In this document: positions 16,423-25,216 of the stretch, one piece after another
Numbering within the stretch: the first letter of the stretch is position 1
Layout of the letters: the number at the start of each line of letters is the position of its first letter
NCBI GenBank assembly: GCA_021820975.1
Contig: JAKADA010000021.1
Location: 1 to 35,978 of the forward strand
DNA length: 35,978 nucleotides
Reading direction: 5' to 3'
Source: Bacillota bacterium
GTDB lineage: Bacteria; Bacillota; Bacilli; Alicyclobacillales; SLC66
Made by a program: the position numbers and the translations under genes
The notes under the pieces: model-generated
What the model saw: only the letters and a program-made list of their open reading frames with translations
The model's database searches: none
What the model was told of the DNA's origin: nothing

Positions 16423-18455
16423 TACGAATCGCTCCTATTGTCACTATTTGACGATACAATTTCTCTAATGAAGTTGTTCAGTTCTTCTTTACTTTTTGAC
16501 GAAATAGCTTCAGAAAATCCAGCCCACATAATCGTTGCTACGCTTAATTTGCTTAACTTTTCAACCACCGAAGATTTTTCATTTAACGGTGCAAGCAAAA
16601 CCATAATGGCTGAAATGTTTTCCACACGGTTACCTACGCCCATCATGTTAATCGGCTGATTCAATCGATAAGCTCCAACGTACGACCGGTGCATAGTTTC
16701 ACTTCGGGCATGCAATAGCGCAATTGATTTTCCTGGTATTGTAATGCTACCGATTTTTTCTCTTCGAGTAATGACATCGATAATGTCTTTTTCATTATCA
16801 CTAAATTGTTCTTGAACAACTTGATGAGCAACCCATTGAATAACTTCATCGATACTGGATACGGATGCTGTGTAAATATTTACCTCGAAGGGAAATTCTT
16901 GATTATCATGACGACTTCGAAGAATTTCCTCTCCATCGTTAGATGGTAAAGATTCCACGTATGGTACATTACGCTCTATATCTAAAAATTCTTGAATTTT
17001 CCTTATATCCTCTTCCATCAAAAAAGGTGATACTGTCACAACCCGATCATATAAGCTAAGTGGAACAGTCGATATAATAAAATCAGATGATTCGGGTTGA
17101 ATAGCTGAGATGGCTCCCATTGACACAATCCGTAATTGAGGAAATTCCACTCGAATCCGACTTGCCAAAAGTTCTGCAGAACTGATTCCATTAGGACAGA
17201 CGATAATTACTCGAATCCTCTGGCGAGCTCGTTGTCTTTCACGCGCAGCGCCAAAATGCATAGTCAAATATCCAATTTCAGTGTCTGGCATAGTAATACC
17301 AAAATCTCGAAAAACCTCTGTACTTGCTTCTCTGACAGTTGCGAACAACTCAGGATACTGCCGCTGAAGTTCAGGTAATAATGGGTTTCGAATACTCATT
17401 CCATTCTGAGCGCGGTAAATTGCCGGTTCCAAATGATAAGCAAGACCCGCAATCAAGTGTTGATCACTCAAATAATGATGTTGATCCAACCGCCCTGCCA
17501 CCCGAGCAATCCGATAAGCTAATTCCATAATGGTGACATTAAGTGGGCGACCCCAATTTTCTTCCACCATCTGAACCTTAGTACCGCGTAAATGATTCGC
17601 CAGATATCTTATTTCCGATAAAGGTACGTCCTTATTAGAAGCGAGACGCATAAGCACCTTTTTTGCAACACGAAATTCCTCACTATCTTCTTGCATAGTC
17701 TCAGAAGTTTGCATCAAAGATTGGCCTTGACCTAGGCGTTCTAATGTTAATAGAACGTGAATCATGAAATTATAAAAAGCTTCATCGTGTAGTGGTAATT
17801 CCATGACCAATACTTCGTCAAGTAAAACGCGGCGAACTTCTTGGATACGTTCTTCAGAAAACCACAAACGAATAAACCGAAGATAGTTATCCTGTGGTTC
17901 ATCCTCTTTCATCATCCATATTCGAAGAAAATGATCAATCGGGACAAACTCATGGAAAATTTCAGCCAGCATTTCTCTTTTCGCACGTTCTAATCCAATA
18001 ATTTCTAGACCATAACCTCGTTTCCTCACCAATTGTAGCTGTTTCGTAGCTAATAGAGATTCAACTTCATCCAAATCGTGACTAACACTGGCCTCTGAAA
18101 TATGCAATCGATGAGCCAGATAAGCGATTTTAGTCAAACCGTTTGCCCAAAGCAACTCAGACATAAGATAAAAAATTCTCTCCCGAGGATTTAGTACATA
18201 GACACTCGGAAGGCGACCAATCGACGACATAACATCCGCGATCTTATTTTGATCACCCTTTAAAGTAAAAACACCAGACGACAAAGTCTCTAACGCAATT
18301 TGGTATTCGGATAAGCATTCTTGAAGAACCAATAAATCCCTTTGAATGGTCCTTTTACTAACCTGTAATCGAGACGCGAGGATTTCAGTGTCAACAGTTT
18401 CGGTCTGTGCAGTCATTAAAATGTACTTCTGCCTAGCATTTAAATTATTCAACAT
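16422..18455 (-). CDS. mtlR: Mannitol operon activator MtlR (HTH-PRD-EIIB-EIIA)
   Basis: MtlR is a PTS-controlled transcriptional activator of 677 residues. Domains in order are an N-terminal HTH (about 8-60, SKRTIQRDL), a second HTH (about 95-150), PRD1 (about 190-300, His233 and His288), PRD2 (about 305-405, His341 and His400), an EIIB-like domain (about 412-500, Cys420 in IIVCPNGIS) and an EIIA-mannitol-like domain (about 530-675, His582 in ALLHARS). All the phosphorylation residues known from Bacillus and Geobacillus MtlR are present, so normal control is expected: activation by HPr phosphorylation of PRD2 and inhibition through the EII domains. It is the first gene of mtlR-mtlF-mtlD-HPr and divergent from mtlA. 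Confidence 0.95.
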   Translation of the reverse strand: MLNNLNARQKYILMTAQTETVDTEILASRLQVSKRTIQRDLLVLQECLSEYQIALETLSSGVFTLKGDQNKIADVMSSIGRLPSVYVLNPRERIFYLMSELLWANGLTKIAYLAHRLHISEASVSHDLDEVESLLATKQLQLVRKRGYGLEIIGLERAKREMLAEIFHEFVPIDHFLRIWMMKEDEPQDNYLRFIRLWFSEERIQEVRRVLLDEVLVMELPLHDEAFYNFMIHVLLTLERLGQGQSLMQTSETMQEDSEEFRVAKKVLMRLASNKDVPLSEIRYLANHLRGTKVQMVEENWGRPLNVTIMELAYRIARVAGRLDQHHYLSDQHLIAGLAYHLEPAIYRAQNGMSIRNPLLPELQRQYPELFATVREASTEVFRDFGITMPDTEIGYLTMHFGAARERQRARQRIRVIIVCPNGISSAELLASRIRVEFPQLRIVSMGAISAIQPESSDFIISTVPLSLYDRVVTVSPFLMEEDIRKIQEFLDIERNVPYVESLPSNDGEEILRSRHDNQEFPFEVNIYTASVSSIDEVIQWVAHQVVQEQFSDNEKDIIDVITRREKIGSITIPGKSIALLHARSETMHRSYVGAYRLNQPINMMGVGNRVENISAIMVLLAPLNEKSSVVEKLSKLSVATIMWAGFSEAISSKSKEELNNFIREIVSSNSDNRSDS

Positions 18456-18697
18456 TTTTAGGAACCATAGTAATCACTGTTGTAATTCAACCTAACAGAC
18501 AAAGTATAATTCCTTCTTTCTCTGACTGTAATCGTTACCAACTACAATTAAACATTTGCCTTAAAACTTAGTCAAGAAAATCAAATTCTCTATTGACTAA
18601 CGAACCAACGACAAAAGTAATTTGTATTAAGAACACATTTGCAGCCTGCAACTCAGTTTTGTCAAACTGTCATCGGTCAAATATAACGTTCATTTTC

Positions 18698-18727
18698 TTG
18701 ACGGTGTTATAGAACATCCTGTTTAAT
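18698..18727 (+). promoter_or_regulatory. Probable mtlA promoter
   Basis: TTGACG (18698-18703) and TTTAAT (18722-18727) are separated by 18 bases, 46 bases before the mtlA start. The weak -10 fits a promoter that needs an activator such as MtlR. Confidence 0.6.
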
Positions 18728-18733
18728 TAGGCC

Positions 18734-18747
18734 TGTAATCGATTTCA
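18734..18747 (+). promoter_or_regulatory. cre-like site downstream of the mtlA promoter
   Basis: TGTAATCGATTTCA matches the cre core TGNAARCGNWWNCA at 13 of 14 positions. It begins six bases after the proposed -10, where CcpA would block transcription. The 5' flanking base does not match. Confidence 0.6.
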
Positions 18748-18773
18748 ATTTATATATAGGAGGTACAAATGAA

Positions 18774-20237
18774 ATGGCAATGGTTGAAAAGGCTATACGC
18801 CATAATTCAGGTGGAGGAGTTCGCCGCATAAGTCAGCGGTTTGGGGATTTTATGGTTGGTATGATTATCCCAAACATTGCTGCCTTTATCGCATGGGGCC
18901 TTATTACAGCTTTATTTATTCCCACAGGATGGACACCCAATGCGCATATCGATGCATTAGTGACCCCATTTATCACTTTTTTACTTCCACTATTAATTGG
19001 ATATAGTGGTGGTAAATTAATTTACGGGCATCGTGGCGGTGTAGTCGGTGCCATCGCAACCGCAGGGATTGCTGTAGGATCATCGGTTCCTATGTTTTTA
19101 GGTGCCATGTTAATGGGACCCTTAGGCGGATACTTAGTAAAAAAATTCGATAATTTGATCGAAAGTAAAATTCCGGTTGGCTTTGAAATGCTGATTAACA
19201 ATTTTACGGCAGGGATTATTGGTGGCGGTCTTGCTATTCTCGCCTATCTCATCATCGGTCCGGTTATGAATACAGTGACTGTGGCCTTTGCTTCTGGAGC
19301 TATGTGGGTTACAAAAATGCATCTTTTACCGTTCATCGCCATTTTTATTGAACCTGGTAAAGTTCTTTTCTTAAATAATGCAATCGACTATGGTGTGCTG
19401 GTGCCACTTGGCGTTCAACAGGCGCATGAAGTGGGTAAATCGATTTTCTTTTTACTCGAATCAAATCCAGGACCTGGCGTCGGCATGTTGGTTGCCTATT
19501 GGATGTTTGGTAAGGGAAATGCCAAAGCATCTGCTCCAAGTGCCATAATCATTCAATTTTTAGGTGGAATTCACGAAATTTATTTTCCTTACGTGTTAAT
19601 GCGGCCACTGCTCGTATTGGCAGTCATTGCAGGAGGGCTAGTCGGTGATACGACATTCATGTTGTTACATGCTGGATTAATTGCTCCAGCAGCTCCTGGT
19701 AGTATTTTTGCAGAAATTATGATGTCACCAAAAGGCGGACTATTTCCAGTTTTAGCAGGTATTTTCTTAGCTGCAGTTACGTCATTCCTTGTTTCATCTG
19801 TTATTTTGAAACGTGCAAAGACTACCGATACGGAAAACGACGATTTGGACAAAGCAAAATCTATGGTACAAACCATGAAAAAACAGAGCAAAGGTTTAGA
19901 AGTACCTGCTGCAGGTAACGAAACTGTTTCTTCGGAAAATGTTCTTACCGATCTTCCTAAACAAATTATTTTTGCCTGCGAAGCGGGTATGGGTTCGAGT
20001 GCTATGGGAGCTTCCATCCTTAAAAGAAAGCTCAAAGACGCCGGCTTTCAATTAGATGTGCAACATTTGGCCGTGCATCAGCTTCCTAAGGATTCACAGA
20101 TTGTCTTTACACAAATAAACCTAGCACATGTTGCACAAGAAGTTGCTCCCACCGCAAAAATTTATACCGTCGATAATTTCTTAGACAAGGCAGTCTATGA
20201 TAAATTTGTCGATGATCTAAAAAAACTAAAGAACTAA
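18774..20237 (+). CDS. mtlA: Mannitol-specific PTS EIICB transporter
   Basis: MtlA imports and phosphorylates mannitol. The EIIC membrane domain (about residues 15-345) has the conserved FLGGIHEIYFPYVLM segment with the GIxE motif, plus NNFTAGIIGGGLAI. After a charged linker the EIIB domain (about 395-487) carries the phospho-Cys402 in IIFACEAGMGSSAMGAS. No EIIA domain is fused, as MtlF supplies it. The ATG at 18774 lies ten bases after AGGAGG. An ATG at 18770 in another frame is not used because it gives no family match. Length is 487, normal for the EIICB form. Confidence 0.96.
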   Translation: MAMVEKAIRHNSGGGVRRISQRFGDFMVGMIIPNIAAFIAWGLITALFIPTGWTPNAHIDALVTPFITFLLPLLIGYSGGKLIYGHRGGVVGAIATAGIAVGSSVPMFLGAMLMGPLGGYLVKKFDNLIESKIPVGFEMLINNFTAGIIGGGLAILAYLIIGPVMNTVTVAFASGAMWVTKMHLLPFIAIFIEPGKVLFLNNAIDYGVLVPLGVQQAHEVGKSIFFLLESNPGPGVGMLVAYWMFGKGNAKASAPSAIIIQFLGGIHEIYFPYVLMRPLLVLAVIAGGLVGDTTFMLLHAGLIAPAAPGSIFAEIMMSPKGGLFPVLAGIFLAAVTSFLVSSVILKRAKTTDTENDDLDKAKSMVQTMKKQSKGLEVPAAGNETVSSENVLTDLPKQIIFACEAGMGSSAMGASILKRKLKDAGFQLDVQHLAVHQLPKDSQIVFTQINLAHVAQEVAPTAKIYTVDNFLDKAVYDKFVDDLKKLKN

Positions 20238-20267
20238 GTATTGAGCGTGGCAATTCAAGTATCTATG

Positions 20268-20311
20268 TTAAAATACCCCTTTCTAGATAAATCTAGGAAG
20301 GGGTATTTTAA
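20268..20311. terminator. Bidirectional terminator after mtlA
   Basis: TTAAAATACCCCTT and AAGGGGTATTTTAA are perfect 14-base arms around a 16-base loop that can itself pair (TCTAGA with TCTAG). The T-rich arm ends serve both strands: mtlA on plus, and the convergent MFS gene on minus, which stops at 20338. Confidence 0.85.
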
Positions 20312-20337
20312 CAAGTGAAAGATAGTTGGTCTTGGCA

Positions 20338-21501
20338 TCAACTCTTTGCGTGAACCATATAACGGTTGGGAATGATCATGGTAAACAAGGCTGAAACCAC
20401 TCCAACGGCTGCTAAGATCCAAAAAACTTGTGAAATGGTCTGCTCATTAATAAGAAATCCGATAAGAAAAACGAGTAGTGCACCAATACCATTTCCTAAA
20501 CCTAATGCGATGCCCGATCCCATGGATCGATTTTCCGGAAAAATGTCTTGCCCAATTAACACAGAGATCGGTGAGCTAGAAAAGAGAGCCATCCCGATAA
20601 AAGCTGCAATGATCCATATCCAGATGCCAGTAGCATACGTCATTATGGGTACAAGCAAAATCACCAGAATACTAGAAAGCAAAATTACTGGACGTCGTCC
20701 GATACGATCTGCCAAATGTCCACCGGTTAAATTCCCAATCACGCCAACACCAATCAATGTGGTAATGATCGATGCACCTGAAAGTAAACTTCCACCATGT
20801 ACATGCCACAGCAGTGGTACAAAAGTGACGAGACCGTAGGTGATAAAGGATCGAGTGCCAGAGAACCCTACTAACCCTAAAAAAGGCTGAAGATGACTAC
20901 GCCATGAAATTTTCACTTGATTCGCAGGCCTACTTGGTAGTTTAGGTGCCATTTTTACGATGAATGGAATCGTGATGATAGCAGGAATTGCAGTCATCCA
21001 CAGACTAGAAAGCCCAAAATGAACCACGATAAAACTAACAATCACAGGCCATACTCCTCTACCAAGCTCTCCACCAACAAGAAATAGGGATAAACTCAAA
21101 CCTTGTCGAGCCTTCACCAAACTTCGAACAGCAGCTAACGCTTGCGGATGAAATGTTGAATTTCCAACTCCTATAAGTAGAAGAAGTCCAATGAGTACAG
21201 GTAATCCATGGGCAAAACCGAGCAGTCCGCCACCAATGGCGCTTCCCGCTAATCCTATAGCGATCAAACTGTTGCCACCTAGACGATCAGCAATTTGCCC
21301 CAACACCGGTTGCAATGCTTGACCAATTAAAAGCGAAGCCATGATGGCACCAGCCATAGAGATAGGTTCATGCAAAGAAATGAGTATTGCAGGTAAAATT
21401 CCTGGTAAATAATTGGCTGATCCATCATTTAAAAAATGTGTCCAACTCATACCAATAAGTCGAAACCCTGTTGAACGTTCATGAACTGACATAGTATGCA
21501 A
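20338..21501 (-). CDS. MFS transporter, fosmidomycin-resistance (Fsr) type
   Basis: This is a 12-helix cytoplasmic-membrane MFS protein of about 387 residues, probably an efflux pump. The Fsr-like features are GMSWTHFLNDGSANYLPGIL in helix 1 and the segment GNSTFHPQALAAVRSLVKAR followed by GGELGRGVWPV. The frame is open to 21609, but the upstream part overlaps the regulator gene and is not conserved-looking. A TTG at 21501 lies five bases after GGAGG; an ATG three codons later (21492) is the alternative. It follows the HxlR regulator by about 34 bases and should be controlled by it. The substrate is unknown. Confidence 0.88.
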   Translation of the reverse strand: MHTMSVHERSTGFRLIGMSWTHFLNDGSANYLPGILPAILISLHEPISMAGAIMASLLIGQALQPVLGQIADRLGGNSLIAIGLAGSAIGGGLLGFAHGLPVLIGLLLLIGVGNSTFHPQALAAVRSLVKARQGLSLSLFLVGGELGRGVWPVIVSFIVVHFGLSSLWMTAIPAIITIPFIVKMAPKLPSRPANQVKISWRSHLQPFLGLVGFSGTRSFITYGLVTFVPLLWHVHGGSLLSGASIITTLIGVGVIGNLTGGHLADRIGRRPVILLSSILVILLVPIMTYATGIWIWIIAAFIGMALFSSSPISVLIGQDIFPENRSMGSGIALGLGNGIGALLVFLIGFLINEQTISQVFWILAAVGVVSALFTMIIPNRYMVHAKS

Positions 21502-21535
21502 AGAAGCCTCCTCTAATCGTTTTCCATGTAGTTGG

Positions 21536-21889
21536 TTAAGATAGGAACTCTTTATCGTCACACTCATTTTGAGCATCTGACAAAGGCATCCACTTTTCAC
21601 CAAATGCATGAAGTGCTTGTAAAACAGGGATCAACGCTAGACCCTTTTGTGTTAATGAATATTCCACACGTGGAGGCCGCTCTGAATAGACATGACGATG
21701 TAATACCTCCTGATCGACCAACATTTTAAGTCGCTCCGTTAATGTTCGAGGGTTGATTCCTGACTCCTCTAACTGCGTGAAGCGTAGCGGTCCTTCCATG
21801 ACGTTGCGTATGATCATAATGGTGTATACATCGGCAAACACCATCGCCGCTCGTTGAATAGGACAAGATATTTCCTTCCATGATTGCAT
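21536..21889 (-). CDS. HxlR-family transcriptional regulator
   Basis: This is a 117-residue winged-helix regulator. The family features are visible: Cys9 in SCPIQRAA, the helix MIIRNVMEGPLRFTQLEE, the recognition part INPRTLTERLKMLVDQEVLHR, and the beta-wing PRVEYSLTQKG. HxlR regulators often respond to electrophiles or oxidants through the N-terminal Cys. It is the first gene of a pair with the MFS efflux-type transporter, so drug- or aldehyde-responsive efflux is likely (inference). Confidence 0.92.
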   Translation of the reverse strand: MQSWKEISCPIQRAAMVFADVYTIMIIRNVMEGPLRFTQLEESGINPRTLTERLKMLVDQEVLHRHVYSERPPRVEYSLTQKGLALIPVLQALHAFGEKWMPLSDAQNECDDKEFLS

Positions 21890-21964
21890 AGACTCACATC
21901 CTTAAACTATCACATTATGGAATGTTCTAATACTATACAATTGAAAGTAATAAAGCAATGTCCA

Positions 21965-22538
21965 ATGTGGAACCTCATCAATCCGACGCCTCAGTTTGTG
22001 GGTTTTCTCAACTACGCATTGCTTTTTCAGATGTGAATTTCTGGGATGCTGCTTTGCGAACCATACTTTATTTTATAGGAACGACCGTGATCATCCTGCC
22101 ATTAAGTCTAGTGTTGGCTCTCCTATTGCAAGATCGCATGGTCATGGCTATTTGAGGCACATCACGGTTTAGTAAATATGTTTTTACGCATGTTTCACCT
22201 CTCACCTCAACCATGGCTCAGCAGTCCGGGGGAAGCGCTGATTGTCATCATGTTTCTGTACATATGGCAGTTCACAGGGTATTTTGTCATCTTGTATATC
22301 AATGGATTGCAGTCGATACCACGACACCTGTACGAATCAGCAGCCATGGATGGGGCAGGAGGTTGGCAAAAATTATGGCATATTACGTTACCGATGATTA
22401 CCCCTACCACATTTTTCATTCTCACGATGTCCATCATTTTTTCCTTTCTGTCATTTGATCAGGTATATGTACTGACGCAAGGTGGCCCTGCACAAAGTAC
22501 CACCACTATCATCTATTACCTCTTAAGGGGGAGAGCCG
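21965..22538 (+). pseudogene. ugpA: Remnant of UgpA-type ABC sugar/G3P permease
   Basis: These are pieces of a binding-protein-dependent permease of the UgpA class. The start reads NLINPTPQFVGFLNYAL, then shifts frame to FSDVNFWDAALRTILYFIGT. After LALLLQDR an internal segment of roughly 25 residues is missing and the frame changes to WSWLFEAHHGLVNMFLRMF. The EAA loop survives (SIPRHLYESAAMDGAGGWQ, then HITLPMITPTTFF), as does FDQVYVLTQGGPAQSTTTIIYYL, and then the C-terminus is cut off at the ugpE start. The 5' end with the first membrane helix is also missing. A functional protein cannot be made. Confidence 0.85.
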
Positions 22539-23042
22539 ATGGGTACATCACCAGATGTAATTCTTGACGGAACCCTAGAAAAAACGCGACAGCAGACACA
22601 CGTCATCCGCCGATGGCACATACGTTCCATTCTAAAGTGGGCTGTTTTAAGTGCATTTGGCGTACTATTTGCCATTCCATTTTGGTGGATGATCGACACT
22701 TCGTTGCTATCCAACCAGCATGTCTTTGATTATCCTCCCGATCTATGGCCGCGCGTACCTCAGTGGTCAAACTTTTTGTTAGCTTTACAACAAACTAATT
22801 TTGTGCGCTACATTTTCAATTCAATCGCCGTCTCAACCGCCATTGTAATTGGTCAATTGATCATCGCATCCTTGGCAGCCTACGCGATTGCTCGCATCCC
22901 GTTTCGTGGAAAAAAGGTGGCCTACGGCCTGATTTTGTCCACCTTGATGATCCCGACACAGATCACGTTCATCCCGATGTTTCTGATGATGAAACAGGTG
23001 AATTGGATGTGCATCTGGCGGCAGATGAACAAGTGGTCGTGA
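22539..23042 (+). pseudogene. ugpE: UgpE-type ABC permease, 3' half deleted
   Basis: The first about 155 residues match the second permease of a UgpABCE-type importer: the helix WAVLSAFGVLFAIPFWWMI, the periplasmic segment, then NSIAVSTAIVIGQLIIASLAAYAIARI and STLMIPTQITFIPMFLM. The usual length is about 275 residues. Here the gene stops after KQVNW, where the sequence jumps into a phosphodiesterase gene in another frame, so the EAA loop that contacts the ATPase is lost. The start overlaps the ugpA remnant, as in intact ugp operons. Confidence 0.85.
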
Positions 23043-23614
23043 TGCATGATGACACCATCCAACGAACGACAAACGGTGAAGGTTCAATCGCCATGTTGAC
23101 ATGGCATGACCTTCAAGCGCTTGATGCCGGATCATGGAAGGGATCTAGTTTCGTAGGTAGTCCTATTGTAAGGCTCGACGATGTTTTGGCGTGGTGCCCG
23201 CCACAAATGTTGCTGAATGTGGAATTGAAAGGATCACCTCAAACGAGAAATCGACTTGTCGAAATCGTTGTACAAAAAATCCGAGAGGCCACAGCGATAT
23301 CGTGGACAATGTTATCTTCCTTTGATCATGAAATGCTAGCGCATGCGAGGAAACTCGATCCTGATATCACACTTGGAGCTATATTTTACGGGCGATTATG
23401 GCCACCATTAGAAATGGCACAAAGATTACATCTCGCGAGTCTGCATCCTCACGTTTCTTCGCTGGATTCATCGTGGGTATCAAGCGTGCAAAATGCGGGC
23501 ATCGCTGTTATGGCCTGGACGGTGACGACTCATGAGGAGGTTGCTATTTGCCGGGAAACTGGCGTCCGCGCACTTGTGGTTAATGACTTGAGCTTACTTT
23601 CGTCACATGAATAA
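22997..23614 (+). pseudogene. ugpQ: Glycerophosphodiester phosphodiesterase, N-terminus deleted
   Basis: The frame encodes GELDVHLAADEQVVVMHDDTIQRTTNGEG onward, which is the GDPD TIM barrel from the metal-binding Glu-Leu-Asp strand. It continues to the family's C-terminal part (MAWTVTTHEEVAICRETGVRALVVNDL). The N-terminal 40-45 residues are missing, including the HRG and ENT motifs of the active site, so it is probably inactive. It is fused out of frame to ugpE by a deletion at about 22990-23005. GDPD next to a Ugp transporter fits use of glycerophosphodiesters in the ancestor. A TTG at 23003 could start a short protein. Confidence 0.85.
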
Positions 23615-23646
23615 CCCACAGTAAGAAAGCCCAGAGGAGTGAGAGC

Positions 23647-23715
23647 ATGCTGATGGAACCAATGTCTTGGCAATATTTCATCCGCCAATTTGGATTATTC
23701 ACTCAGCGTGCTTGA
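23647..23715 (+). CDS. Short ORF with good ribosome site, probably a gene fragment
   Basis: An ATG preceded by AGAGGAGTGAG opens a 22-residue frame (MLMEPMSWQYFIRQFGLFTQ...). The strong ribosome site directly after the phosphodiesterase remnant suggests the start of a lost downstream gene of the same operon. I do not recognise it. Confidence 0.25.
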   Translation: MLMEPMSWQYFIRQFGLFTQRA

Positions 23716-23839
23716 TCTCAAATAACGGGACTGTATGACAAAATGAAATCTTAGTCGGATATGTGGGCTTCCAAAAACCACAGGTTTTTGTCAAGTTGAC
23801 GAGTTACTTCCGTAAAGAGGTCTGATGTATCGGGATCTT

Positions 23840-24125
23840 CTTCAGCCTACGCTACAATCGCTTCCCGTACACTGTTGGCGATCACCGTATCACGCACGTA
23901 GCCGTCCGGTAAAATACGATATTTGCGCAAAATGCTTTCTTGAGTTGCAAACGAAGTAAATGAAGCGTTTCAAAACAATAGGGTACTTCCAACGATTCGA
24001 TCCGACTGTTGGTCAAAAATCGTGTAGGTAAATTTCGTTCCTGCCTTCATCATTTTCATGGCGTCATCATTTTCATGGCGTCATCCACGATTTTTTCCAT
24101 ATCCTCCAAAGAACGCACCTGTCCC
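23840..24125 (-). pseudogene. Remnant of GNAT (RimJ/RimL-like) acetyltransferase
   Basis: Minus-strand pieces in shifting frames match a GNAT acetyltransferase: RSLEDMEKIVDDAMKMM, then KAGTKFTYTIFDQQSDRIVGST, then ETLHLLRLQLK, then ESILRKYRILPDGYVRDTV. Segments between them are deleted, and a 17-base tandem duplication (24048-24081) shifts the frame. It is not functional. Assignment rests on the LPDGYVRDTV and IVGST motifs. Confidence 0.6.
24048..24081. repeat. 17-base perfect tandem duplication
   Basis: CATCATTTTCATGGCGT occurs twice head to tail (24048-24064 and 24065-24081). It lies within the GNAT remnant and shifts its frame, so it is a recent slippage or repair scar. Confidence 0.9.
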
Positions 24126-24129
24126 GAGT

Positions 24130-24380
24130 TCGGTGCTGGACATTTTCGAATCGGCGGAACCAGCTGTTGAAGTTATAGGCCAGCATGACAATCTGCAGTT
24201 TTACGGCATTCTCTGCGAAGTCTGCACTGCTCATTTTATCACAAGCAAACCTTTTCTTGGCTTCCTTGATAAAGTTCTCCTGCAGGGCGCTTCATCTTGA
24301 CGACAACCCGACGAGATCTTTCCCAACTTGATGCCTGATACATGAACTCTTGGTAATGGACTTGGTATTTGTGATGGTAA
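24130..24380 (-). pseudogene. Remnant of IS1380/IS4-like transposase
   Basis: Two minus-strand frames carry the C-terminal region of a DDE transposase: HYQEFMYQASSWERSRRVVVK, cut by a frameshift, then QENFIKEAKKRFACDK followed by LQIVMLAYNFNSWFRR. The ENxIKEAK segment with the catalytic Glu and the AYN segment are typical of IS1380-type transposases. Both ends and the terminal repeats are missing. Confidence 0.65.
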
Positions 24381-24410
24381 CATTAAAGTTTGATAATCTG
24401 GAATCGCCAT
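24372..24410 (-). pseudogene. N-terminal scrap of Mrr-type restriction endonuclease
   Basis: An ATG at 24410 begins MAIPDYQTLMLP, the characteristic N-terminus of Firmicute Mrr restriction proteins. The frame then runs into transposase sequence. Only about 12 codons survive, so this is a tentative fossil call. Confidence 0.4.
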
Positions 24411-24454
24411 AATCAAACATCCTAACATAGTTTTTTACTTTTCTTCATTGGAAT

Positions 24455-24976
24455 CTACTTTGCCAATATTGCCTCCACATATCTCTTCGCACTTCTCTCA
24501 ATCTCCTCTTCCGACACACTTCTCGTTCCATTCAACACAAAGGACGGCATAAATTTTGTGCCGATCAAATTGCTGATCGCCTGAAACGGTTTCGTCAATT
24601 CACTGATCGTGAAATGATTCCTGCCTCCCGCCTGATACGCCTCAGACGGGGCACCTGTGGAAATGGCTAACATCAATTCCTTGCCATGCAGTTTGTCTCC
24701 ATTGATTCCATATGCCCACCCATAGGTCAGGACGGTATCCATCCACTTTTTCAAGAGCGATGGTGAACTATACCAGTAAAAAGGAAATTGCAAGACAATC
24801 CGATCATGTTGAAGCAGTAACATCTGTTCCTGTTCCACATTGATCACTTCATCTATATAACGGCGATAGAGTTCGTGGATCGTAATTTCTGGGTGTTTCG
24901 CCAGTTCTTCTACCCAGCGTTGATTGACGGTTGATTCCTTCATGTTTGGATGAGCGACAATGACCAATACTTTCAT
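24455..24976 (-). CDS. NAD(P)H oxidoreductase, flavodoxin-like fold (KefF/YwrO type)
   Basis: This is a 173-residue flavoprotein of the NQO/KefF family, a soluble FMN/FAD quinone reductase. The N-terminal beta strand and phosphate loop MKVLVIVAHPNMKESTVNQ, and the segment VLQFPFYWYSSPSLLKKWMD that binds the flavin, are typical. GYNG-like elements appear as YGWAYGINGDKLHGKELML. It has an ATG with a GAGGAG ribosome site and is a single-gene unit surrounded by decayed sequence, yet looks intact. A role in quinone detoxification is the family expectation; its partner is unknown. Confidence 0.9.
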   Translation of the reverse strand: MKVLVIVAHPNMKESTVNQRWVEELAKHPEITIHELYRRYIDEVINVEQEQMLLLQHDRIVLQFPFYWYSSPSLLKKWMDTVLTYGWAYGINGDKLHGKELMLAISTGAPSEAYQAGGRNHFTISELTKPFQAISNLIGTKFMPSFVLNGTRSVSEEEIERSAKRYVEAILAK

Positions 24977-25216
24977 AACGCAAGCTCCTCAATCGGATGG
25001 ATTCTCGTACTGTCAATAAAGGGGAAATGAATATAACATCTAAATCTCCAACTTAACTTAACCTAATGATACTATAATAGAATGGAATCAACTGTAAATC
25101 CATGCTGTTACTATAGTCATTTGATTTTATTGATAGAGAATGGTGATTACTGGTTTTTATTGGGCTGTAGTGAAAGTATTAACCCGACCTCTGACAGTAA
25201 AGATAGGAGCCTATAC

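Larger units (their letters stand above)
18456..18773. promoter_or_regulatory. Divergent mtlR/mtlA control region
   Basis: This 318-base region has no gene. It holds the mtlA promoter and a cre-like site. At 18659-18681 there is a stretch with two copies of GTCAAA (TTTTGTCAAACTGTCATCGG region) that could be part of an MtlR site. MtlR operators in Bacillus are TTGNCACA-type repeats, and the match here is loose. Confidence 0.45.

Noticed and set aside
18770-18800. ATG at 18770 as the mtlA start
   Set aside because: It has closer spacing to the ribosome site but is in a different frame that gives no MtlA sequence.
20338-21609. Starting the MFS transporter at 21609
   Set aside because: The extra 36 residues overlap the HxlR gene in another frame, are not hydrophobic or family-like, and a good ribosome site lies just before 21501.
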